Below are positions 14,691-20,037 of a stretch of 20,037 bases of DNA, piece after piece (the first letter of the stretch is position 1; the number at the start of each line of letters is the position of its first letter). Source of the DNA: an uncultured Eubacteriales bacterium (GTDB taxonomy: Bacteria; Bacillota; Clostridia; Lachnospirales; Lachnospiraceae). The notes beneath the pieces were generated by a model, which was not told where the DNA came from, did not search any database, and saw only the letters and a program-made list of their open reading frames with translations. The stretch lies in the NCBI GenBank assembly GCA_900313855.1, contig OMSZ01000408.1, positions 1 through 20,037 of the forward strand. The letters run 5' to 3'. Made by a program: the position numbers and the translations under genes.

Positions 14691-15596
14691 ATGACAGAAG
14701 TTATTGGTATTAGATTCCGACCTAATGGAAAGATTTATTTTTTTGCACCCGGTAATATTGACATCGAGGTCGGAGATGCAGCTATAGTTGAGACTATCAG
14801 AGGAGTAGAATATGGTAAGGTTGTGCTTGGCAGGCGTGAGATTGATGAGAAATCAATGACAAGCGCGTTAAAGCCGGTGATCCGTAAAGCTACTCCTGAG
14901 GATGATAAGAAGAATGAGGAGAATAAAGATAAATGCAAGCAGGCATTTGATATCTGTCTTCAGAAAATTGCCGATCACGGATTGGACATGAAGCTTATTG
15001 ATGTAGAGTATACATTTGATAATAATAAGGTCCTGTTCTATTTCACTGCAGATGGAAGAGTTGATTTCAGAGAGCTTGTCAAGGATCTGGCAGCAGTATT
15101 CCGTACAAGAATAGAGCTTAGACAGATAGGTGTCAGGGACGAGACCAAGATAATGGGAGGAATCGGAATCTGCGGAAGAGAGTTATGCTGTAATAAGCAT
15201 CTTTCGGATTTCGTACCGGTATCCATTAAGATGGCTAAGGAGCAGAATCTTTCGCTTAATCCTACCAAGATCTCCGGTGTGTGCGGCAGATTAATGTGTT
15301 GTCTTAAGAATGAACAGGAAACATATGAGTATCTTAATGACAGACTCCCTAATGTCGGCGACAGGGTGAAAACCATTGACGGACTTAAGGGAGAGGTAAG
15401 CAGTGTAAGTGTTATACGTCAGAAGGTTAAGGTTATTGTAGAATTAGAGGATGACGAGAAAGAGATTCGTGAATATCATGCTGAGGAGCTTAAGTTCAAG
15501 CCTAAGAAACAGAGACGTAATAACGAGAAGGTAGATGCAGAGCTTAAGGCACTTGAAGCATTAGAAAAGAAAGAGACAGGTTCAAGGATCGATTAA
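14691..15596 (+). CDS. ricT: PSP1-domain protein RicT (YaaT)
   Basis: The 301-residue protein is the YaaT/RicT family, which in B. subtilis forms the Y-complex with RicA and RicF, binds iron-sulfur clusters and controls RNase Y mRNA maturation, sporulation and competence. The PSP1 region carries the conserved cysteine sets GICGRELCC (C161, C166, C167) and GVCGRLMCC (C198, C203, C204). The C terminus is highly charged with Lys/Glu helices. A reading frame extends upstream to 14511, but that part crosses the folded intergenic element. The ATG at 14691 has TAAGGAGA and the family start MTEVIGIRF. It stands between holB and trmN as in B. subtilis, but YabA is missing. Whether partner proteins exist is outside this window. 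Confidence 0.94.
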   Translation: MTEVIGIRFRPNGKIYFFAPGNIDIEVGDAAIVETIRGVEYGKVVLGRREIDEKSMTSALKPVIRKATPEDDKKNEENKDKCKQAFDICLQKIADHGLDMKLIDVEYTFDNNKVLFYFTADGRVDFRELVKDLAAVFRTRIELRQIGVRDETKIMGGIGICGRELCCNKHLSDFVPVSIKMAKEQNLSLNPTKISGVCGRLMCCLKNEQETYEYLNDRLPNVGDRVKTIDGLKGEVSSVSVIRQKVKVIVELEDDEKEIREYHAEELKFKPKKQRRNNEKVDAELKALEALEKKETGSRID

Positions 15597-15654
15597 TGAT
15601 AAGATGAAAACACAAAGCCTGAAGGCTTAGTGATTTTGCAAGGATAGGATTGTA

Positions 15655-16395
15655 ATGAGAAATGATCTTGTACATGAAGATGAAAGATTAGATGACCTTC
15701 AGTGTAAGGGATATCAGCTGATACAGAAGCCTCAGGGCTTCTGTTTTGGCGTGGACGCAGTTTTGTTATCTGATTTTGTGAAAATTAAACCCGGTCAAAA
15801 TGTACTCGATCTCTGTACCGGCAGCGGCGTTATTCCCATACTTCTTGCTGCAAAAACTTCCGGGAAACACTTTACCGGTTTGGAACTTCAGGAAGAGTAT
15901 GCCGATATGGCGGGGCGCAGCGTAAGGTATAATTCATTAGAGGATAAAATTGATATTATATGCGGTGATGTAAGAAAGGGAAAAGAGTTGTTTTCATCAG
16001 CTTCTTTTCAGGTTGTCACCGTCAATCCACCGTATATGACGGATAATCATGGATTAAAAAATCTCTATGAGCCCAAAACTATTGCACGGCATGAGGTATC
16101 GCTTTCTCTTGAGGATGTGATCGCCTTAGCCTCTTATGTGCTTCCCGAAAGCGGGAATTTCTTTATGATACATAAGCCCTTTCGTCTTGCGGAGATATTC
16201 CAGGTAATGAAGGAATATCATATTGAACCCAAGAGGATGAGACTGATACATCCATATGTAGATAAAGAGCCGACTATGGTAATGATCCAGGGAACTAAAG
16301 GCGGCAGACAGCGGATCACGGTAGAGGCTCCGCTTATCATTTATTCTGAACCGAATGTGTATAGTGAGGAAATACATCGTATCTACGGGAAGTAG
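15655..16395 (+). CDS. tRNA1(Val) A37 N6-methyltransferase family (YabB/TrmN6-like)
   Basis: This SAM-dependent methyltransferase (246 residues) should modify a tRNA adenine near the anticodon. The N terminus with GYQLIQKPQGFCFGVDAVLL (19-38) is typical of the family, with SAM motif I VLDLCTGSG (50-58), acidic loop ELQEEYADMAGRSV (77-90) and the catalytic NPPY (124-127). It stands in the yabB position of the cluster. The 58-nt gap from ricT holds a small hairpin (AAGCC/GGCTT, 15617-15630) without a T tract. AGGATAGGAT serves as ribosome binding site. Exact tRNA target is inferred from the family. Confidence 0.9.
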   Translation: MRNDLVHEDERLDDLQCKGYQLIQKPQGFCFGVDAVLLSDFVKIKPGQNVLDLCTGSGVIPILLAAKTSGKHFTGLELQEEYADMAGRSVRYNSLEDKIDIICGDVRKGKELFSSASFQVVTVNPPYMTDNHGLKNLYEPKTIARHEVSLSLEDVIALASYVLPESGNFFMIHKPFRLAEIFQVMKEYHIEPKRMRLIHPYVDKEPTMVMIQGTKGGRQRITVEAPLIIYSEPNVYSEEIHRIYGK

Positions 16396-16437
16396 GAATT
16401 AATCCTATAAACAGGGATTTTATGAGGAGACTTAATT

Positions 16438-17295
16438 ATGCAGGGTACTTTATATATATGCGCGACCCCGATAGGAAATCTTGAGGATATCACGTTAAGG
16501 ACGCTTAGGATATTGAAGGAAGTAGACTTGATTGCGGCCGAGGATACGCGAAACAGTATAAAGCTTTTGAATCATTTTGAGATAAAGACGCCGATGACAA
16601 GCTATCATGAGTATAACAAGTATGATAAGGCAAAAGAGCTTGTAGCGAAAATGCTGTCGGGAATGAGTGTCGCCATTATAACCGATGCAGGAACACCCTG
16701 CATTTCCGATCCGGGTGAAGAACTTGTCAAACAATGCCATGAGGCGGGAATTACTGTTACAAGCCTGCCGGGACCGTCTGCATTTGTTACGGCACTTACA
16801 ATGTCAGGACGAGAGACAAGGCGATTCTGCTTTGAAGCATTTCTGCCCACCGAAAAGGGTGATAAGAAGGAGAGAAAGGCAATACTTGACGAATTGTCTA
16901 AGGAGACGAGGACGATAATAATATATGAGGCTCCTCACAAGCTTGTAAAAACCCTGGAGGATCTGCATAATTTTCTGGGAAACAGAAGGATATCTCTTTG
17001 CCGTGAACTTACAAAAAAGCATGAGGAGAATTACAGGACAACTATAGAGGAAGCTCTTGTCTTTTATAGAGATAACGAACCGAGAGGGGAATACGTATTA
17101 GTTATAGAGGGGTTGTCAAGGCAGGCTGTGCATGATGAGGCGGTAAAAGAGTTTCTTGAGATGTCGATACCTGAGCATGTTAAATATTATATGGATAAGG
17201 GTATTGATAAGAAGGAGGCCATGAAAATGGCGGCTAAGGACAGAGGTGTAGGTAAACGTGATATTTATCAGGCGTTTATCAATGACGAAGAATAA
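16438..17295 (+). CDS. rsmI: 16S rRNA (cytidine-1402-2'-O)-methyltransferase RsmI
   Basis: RsmI methylates the 2'-OH of C1402 of 16S rRNA in the decoding centre with SAM. The 285-residue product shows the tetrapyrrole-methylase fold: LYICATPIGNLEDITLR (5-21), AAEDTR (34-39), TDAGTPCISDPG (81-92), LPGPSA (104-109) and a C-terminal helical part. The GAGGAGA site lies 6 nt ahead of the ATG. The gap from the upstream methyltransferase gene is 42 nt; the GIY-YIG gene yazA that separates them in B. subtilis is absent. No clear terminator hairpin is visible in the 54 nt before the convergent spmB gene. Confidence 0.95.
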   Translation: MQGTLYICATPIGNLEDITLRTLRILKEVDLIAAEDTRNSIKLLNHFEIKTPMTSYHEYNKYDKAKELVAKMLSGMSVAIITDAGTPCISDPGEELVKQCHEAGITVTSLPGPSAFVTALTMSGRETRRFCFEAFLPTEKGDKKERKAILDELSKETRTIIIYEAPHKLVKTLEDLHNFLGNRRISLCRELTKKHEENYRTTIEEALVFYRDNEPRGEYVLVIEGLSRQAVHDEAVKEFLEMSIPEHVKYYMDKGIDKKEAMKMAAKDRGVGKRDIYQAFINDEE

Positions 17296-17349
17296 AAAAA
17301 GGTTTATAGGTGAAGAAAACTGTACCGGCAGATATATTGTGTTATGTTA

Positions 17350-17880
17350 TTAAATTGTAAACATTTTTGCGATCTGTGCGCTTAATATCAAAGAGACAAG
17401 GGAGAGGAGGATTCCGACAGGGATCACCCACCTTGTCTTTTTTATCTGTACGCTCATAAAATAAACGGATATTGTATAGAAAAGGGTCTCGGTACAGCAC
17501 AGAAGGACTGAGGCTGTAAAGCCGATGTATGAATCTGTTCCGTAATTTTTGAATATGTCAAATAAAAGCGCGTTGGCACCTGATGAAGAAAACATTTTAA
17601 GTATTGCTAAAGGAAGAACCTGGATCGGAAAGGGAATAATTGTCTTAAGTGGTTTTATAAGATCACAAAGGAGTGTGAGTGCGCCGGAGCTTCTGAATAT
17701 TCCGACGGCTACTAGTAATCCGATTATCGAAGGCGCTATGGACAATACTGTTGAAAGTCCCTGTTCTGCACCCTTTAAGAATAATTCAAACACGGGCTTT
17801 TTCTGAAAAAGAGCATAGATTATTATATAAAAAATAACCAGCGGTATGAGGAATAAAGAAATATAGGAGATGAGCTTCAT
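17350..17880 (-). CDS. spmB: Spore maturation protein SpmB
   Basis: This small hydrophobic membrane protein (176 residues) has gate-type segments and the family traits GLSTVLSIAPSIIGLLVAVGIFR (near 41-63), SSSGANALLFDIF and a C-terminal hydrophobic stretch. In Bacillus and Clostridium, SpmA and SpmB affect spore core dehydration. A good AAAGGAG site lies 9 nt before the ATG. It follows spmA by 96 nt with a perfect palindrome between. The gene is convergent with rsmI. Presence supports sporulation potential or ancestry; no other spore gene is in the window. Confidence 0.93.
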   Translation of the reverse strand: MKLISYISLFLIPLVIFYIIIYALFQKKPVFELFLKGAEQGLSTVLSIAPSIIGLLVAVGIFRSSGALTLLCDLIKPLKTIIPFPIQVLPLAILKMFSSSGANALLFDIFKNYGTDSYIGFTASVLLCCTETLFYTISVYFMSVQIKKTRWVIPVGILLSLVSLILSAQIAKMFTI

Positions 17881-17930
17881 GCAGGCTCCTTTCGGACAGG
17901 TTCTGTTATTGCGTTTTAGGCTCTATTGTT

Positions 17931-17950
17931 TAGTGAATAATTATTCACTA
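17931..17950. repeat. Perfect 20-bp palindrome between spmA and spmB
   Basis: The half-site TAGTGAATAA is followed immediately by its exact reverse complement. It lies 26 nt past the spmA stop and 50 nt before the spmB start. It could be a dyad operator, a weak attenuator or an RNA-processing stem; no T tract follows on the minus strand. Confidence 0.75.
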
Positions 17951-17976
17951 CGGCTATGCTATAAAATTATAATTTA

Positions 17977-18630
17977 TCATTTAATTGTTTTTCTACACAT
18001 GATCCTGCAGATAATGGCGGCAAGCATAGTTGTTATAATGGTTGTTATCAGTCCGGGAGCAATGACTGCCATCGGATTAGGACTGCCATATTGGCTTCTG
18101 TAGGCGATCATGTTCATTGGAATGATCTGTAAAGACGAAATGTTGAGTATCAAAAAAGTACACATTTCATCGCTGGCGACATTTATTTCATTATTCTGTT
18201 CGTGAAGAGATAAGTTGCAGTTGTTAATTGTATGAGGTGTTTTGGGGTTTGTAATTCGTTCCTGCTCTAATTGCTTTAATGCCTTCATGGCGTTAAGGCC
18301 TGTGGGGGTACATGCCCATCCAAGACCTAAGATGTTGGCAATGAAATTGGCACAGATATAGTCGTTTGCAATGTGATCCTTTGGAATATCAGGAAAGAAT
18401 AGATGCAGGAAAGGTTTCATTTTCCGGGCAAGACTTTTGGTAAGACCGGATTCTTCGGCAATCGTCAAAAAGCCATTCCACATAGCGACCACACCTGCCA
18501 TAAGAATAAGCAGGTCTATTGCGTCCTTTGAAGAAGAAAGAATTGATTCGTTAAGAGCCTCTATGTTTCCGGTGAGTGCAGCATATATAATTCCGATTGC
18601 GACTAAAAATGACCATATATAGTTGAGCAT
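17977..18630 (-). CDS. spmA: Spore maturation protein SpmA
   Basis: The 217-residue membrane protein has the nucleoside-recognition/gate domain. Traits are LILMAGVVAMWNGFLTIAEESGL (near 41-63), MKPFLHLFFPDIPKDH and ANFIANILGLGWACTPTGLNAMK (near 94-116), then a polar linker (about 120-150) and a final hydrophobic segment. It acts with SpmB in spore maturation. The start is fixed by the family opening MLNYIWSF, but no Shine-Dalgarno sequence precedes it (AAAAAGC is the only purine run). The 5' region on the minus strand shows only weak promoter matches: TTAACA (18677-18682) with an AT-rich -10, or a sporulation-like CATATATT (18671-18678). Confidence 0.93.
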   Translation of the reverse strand: MLNYIWSFLVAIGIIYAALTGNIEALNESILSSSKDAIDLLILMAGVVAMWNGFLTIAEESGLTKSLARKMKPFLHLFFPDIPKDHIANDYICANFIANILGLGWACTPTGLNAMKALKQLEQERITNPKTPHTINNCNLSLHEQNNEINVASDEMCTFLILNISSLQIIPMNMIAYRSQYGSPNPMAVIAPGLITTIITTMLAAIICRIMCRKTIK

Positions 18631-18765
18631 AAATATAAGCTTTTTATAGAAAAATATATATTTTAATTACAATATATGTTAAATGATGAATAAAAATTCA
18701 TAAAAATGCGCCAAATATACAATTTCTGTAAACGTGAACATTTTGTAAAATATGGCTTCATAATG

Positions 18766-18794
18766 TTGCTTTTAAGGTTTATTCATGATAAATT
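18766..18794 (+). promoter_or_regulatory. Candidate promoter for abrB
   Basis: TTGCTT, 17 bp, TAAATT preceded by TGA (extended -10). A rival match is TGAACA (18735-18740), 18 bp, CATAAT (18759-18764). The region from 18631 to 18842 is very AT-rich and serves spmA (minus) and abrB (plus). No Spo0A-box core was seen there. Confidence 0.3.
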
Positions 18795-18842
18795 TGTGCT
18801 TGTACAATTGCGTGAGATACCTGTGGGGAAAGGAGGAGCTCT

Positions 18843-19094
18843 ATGAAGACAACTGGAATAGTTCGTAACTTGGATAATTTGGGACGTGTTACACTTCCTA
18901 TTGAACTGAGACGAAATTTAGACCTAGATATTAAAGATCCGGTTGAGATCTTTGTGGAAGGGGACACTATTATGCTTAAGAAGTATGCCCCATGCGATAT
19001 TTTTACAGGTAGTAAGGATGATCTTATTGAGTACCATGGTAAGATGGTGAGCAAGAGCAGTATTAAAGAATTGGCCGAGCTGGCCGGATTATAA
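18843..19094 (+). CDS. AbrB/SpoVT-type DNA-binding regulator
   Basis: The 83-residue protein has a swapped-hairpin AbrB DNA-binding domain: TGIVRNLDNLGRVTLPIELRR at 4-24 is the family core. The rest (CDIFTGSKDDLIEYHGKMVSK) is a short C-terminal part. The length is near B. subtilis AbrB (94) but the C terminus differs, so it is AbrB-like, not surely the transition-state AbrB. Members dimerise or tetramerise and repress or modulate stationary-phase genes. A strong GAAAGGAGGAG site precedes the ATG by 4 nt. The position after rsmI equals that of abrB in B. subtilis, here with spmB-spmA inserted between. The gene is followed by a good terminator (19166). Confidence 0.9.
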   Translation: MKTTGIVRNLDNLGRVTLPIELRRNLDLDIKDPVEIFVEGDTIMLKKYAPCDIFTGSKDDLIEYHGKMVSKSSIKELAELAGL

Positions 19095-19165
19095 GAGATT
19101 GTTGCTATAGATTAGGCAGAAGATTGAACAAGGTATTTGACAATTGAACAAATGATTAATCGGAG

Positions 19166-19193
19166 AAGCAGGTGATATATATCATCTGCTTTT
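19166..19193 (+). terminator. Rho-independent terminator of abrB
   Basis: AAGCAGGTGAT (19166-19176) pairs with ATCATCTGCTT (19181-19191), with one G.T pair and an ATAT loop, followed by a T run. It lies about 70 nt after the abrB stop. Confidence 0.85.
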
Positions 19194-19196
19194 CTG

Positions 19197-19225
19197 TTGA
19201 CATTTATTATACCTATTAGTAGAAT
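19197..19225 (+). promoter_or_regulatory. Strong sigma-A promoter for the riboswitch transcript
   Basis: TTGACA, 17 bp, TAGAAT. The -35 is perfect. CCTATT (19212-19217) and AATAGG (19223-19228) form an inverted repeat over the -10 and could be an operator. The start of transcription is expected near 19232, giving a leader of about 500 nt. Confidence 0.8.
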
Positions 19226-19320
19226 AGGACATGTAATTTCAAAGGAATATTGCTCCGTTTTTAAGATAGCTTGGTTCTTGGGGTAACACATTAATATCAT
19301 TCAAAAATGATCGATATTAC

Positions 19321-19497
19321 AATGAGTGCAGCTGCTTATTATGACGGATCAGGGGGAAACCCGGTGAGAATCCGGTGCAACCGCCATTACTGTGTTGGGT
19401 GATACGCTTGTGCTTGCTAAGCTGAGTGTTAAGGCTTATGCTTAAGCTGGATGTGAGTGTTTTACCTTAAGCCAGAATACCCGCATATTCCGGCATT
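19321..19497 (+). promoter_or_regulatory. Cobalamin riboswitch
   Basis: The core sequence fits the adenosylcobalamin riboswitch. GGGGGAAACCCGG leads into CCGGTGAGAATCCGG (19361-19375), then GTGCAACCGCCATTACTGT (19376-19394, equivalent to the CCCGCNACUGU part), and finally the B12-box-like AGCCAGAATACCCGC (19470-19484). GGCTTA (19433-19438) pairs with TAAGCC (19468-19473) near the 3' half. A small hairpin ATCATT/AATGAT lies just upstream (about 19297-19312). The 5' boundary is approximate. Ligand binding is inferred from these conserved blocks. Confidence 0.88.
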
Positions 19498-19629
19498 TTA
19501 GCTTTTGGGTGAAGGAAGAGCGAGTTGTTCATTCTGTATTAATGGAATGATTTCTTTGCGTGTAATTACAGATTGCTGCATTTTGTGGCAATTTGTTATG
19601 CTTTGATCAACCAAATATAAAGATGAGAT

Positions 19630-19672
19630 GCCGATACAGTATGCTATATGCAATTAATGTGTTGGCTTTTTT
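19630..19672 (+). terminator. Candidate expression-platform terminator of the riboswitch leader
   Basis: GCCGATAC (19630-19637) can pair with GTGTTGGC (19659-19666), eight pairs with two G.T, with a 21-nt loop and six T after it. A second hairpin at 19572-19592 (ATTGCTGC/GTGGCAAT) lacks a T run. It lies about 130 nt past the B12 box, so its control by the riboswitch is inference. From 19095 to 19739 I see no convincing gene: it holds the abrB terminator, the promoter, the riboswitch and this hairpin. A 37-codon frame (19623-19736) lacks a binding site. Confidence 0.5.
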
Positions 19673-19739
19673 AGCTTTAAATGTTGGATGGTCAAAGAGT
19701 GTATGCTCTAAAGCACAATTAGGTTTTGGGAGATAGGAT

Positions 19740-20030
19740 ATGGGATTATCAAGAAACCGGTGTATAGAATTACTTGTTAAAAAATACAAAGAGACAGGCA
19801 TTCGTCCTAAGAAATCTGATTATTCAGAGGAAGAGGTTGCCGGTATCAAATCCTATTTCGGACCGTGGCCGAGAGCCTTAGAGGCGGCGGGAATTAAAGA
19901 GCCTAAGCCTGTGACAAAGAAGCAGCGGAGAGAAGAAAAACGTATATTACAGAAGAGGGCAAGAAATGCTGAAAGAAAAATAATGAAAAAACAAAACATG
20001 GCGGAGAAGAAAGGAAAGGAAGAAAAATGA
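19740..20030 (+). CDS. Small basic protein with homing-endonuclease-associated-repeat-like motif
   Basis: The 96-residue product has a short helical N terminus (MGLSRNRCIELLVKKYKE), then a core ending in YFGPWPRALEAAGI (39-52). This core resembles the FGSW..AL..AG repeat found beside homing endonucleases, a small DNA-binding-like helical unit. The C-terminal 40 residues are almost all Lys, Arg and Glu and should be a charged helix. No catalytic motif is visible, so it is not an endonuclease by itself. GGGAGA lies 6-8 nt before the ATG. It follows the riboswitch leader directly, and its stop overlaps the start of a next gene (ATGA). DNA or RNA binding is inference; biological role unknown. Confidence 0.7.
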   Translation: MGLSRNRCIELLVKKYKETGIRPKKSDYSEEEVAGIKSYFGPWPRALEAAGIKEPKPVTKKQRREEKRILQKRARNAERKIMKKQNMAEKKGKEEK

Positions 20031-20037
20031 CACAAAG
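20027..20037 (+). CDS. Start of a further gene, cut off by the window end
   Basis: ATG at 20027 overlaps the stop of the small basic protein gene (ATGA) and follows AAAGGAAAGGAAG (20010-20022), a good binding site. Only Met-Thr-Gln is visible. If real, this gene shares the riboswitch transcript and may be the true cobalamin-related target. Confidence 0.45.

Noticed and set aside
17296..17349. Terminator between convergent rsmI and spmB
   Set aside because: No stable stem followed by a T run could be found in either direction.
19623..19736. 37-codon ORF with a hydrophobic middle ending 3 nt before the small basic protein gene
   Set aside because: There is no ribosome binding site, it overlaps the candidate terminator, and hydrophobic runs are common in AT-rich frames. 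It could be revisited if conserved.

Overview
The window looks like a chromosomal segment from a low-to-moderate GC, spore-forming-lineage Firmicute of the class Clostridia, most likely a Lachnospiraceae-type organism. The reasons are AGGAGG-type ribosome binding sites, TATAAT promoters often with an extended TGn, spore maturation genes spmA and spmB, an AbrB/SpoVT-type regulator, a YaaR-HolB-RicT(YaaT) cluster and a 397-residue PRPP synthetase. Taxonomy is inferred from gene content and style only. No phage, insertion sequence, CRISPR array, tRNA or rRNA was found.

Left part (1-6101, minus strand): a lipoprotein and murC come first in transcription order. They are followed by a 375-bp intergenic region rich in DnaA-box-like 9-mers with a Spo0A-box match. 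Next is a compact cluster of dnaD/dnaB-like, dnaC/dnaI-like helicase loader and prs genes, ending in a bidirectional terminator. The segment couples cell-wall precursor synthesis, replication initiation and PRPP supply.

Middle part (6274-10546, plus strand): from a divergent promoter region come tatD and a lipid/diacylglycerol kinase (1-nt overlap), a GGDEF-PAS protein with a degenerate GADEF signature, a small DUF1858 protein and a YitT membrane protein.

Right-middle part (10683-17295, plus strand): Orn/Lys/Arg decarboxylase, tmk, yaaR, holB, ricT, trmN6-like methyltransferase and rsmI. This follows the order of the Bacillus subtilis yaaO-tmk-yaaQ-yaaR-holB-yaaT-yabA-yabB-yazA-yabC-abrB region near the origin, but without yaaQ, yabA and yazA. 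The holB-ricT gap holds a strongly folded element of about 130 nt.

Right end (17350-20037): convergent spmA-spmB on the minus strand with a perfect 20-bp palindrome between them, then abrB. A strong promoter then drives a 500-nt leader with a cobalamin riboswitch in front of a 96-residue basic protein carrying a homing-endonuclease-associated-repeat-like motif. That gene overlaps, by ATGA, the start of another gene cut off by the window end.

The points most worth a second look are the cobalamin-riboswitch small-protein operon, the DnaA/Spo0A-box region in front of the helicase-loader genes, and the folded element between holB and ricT.
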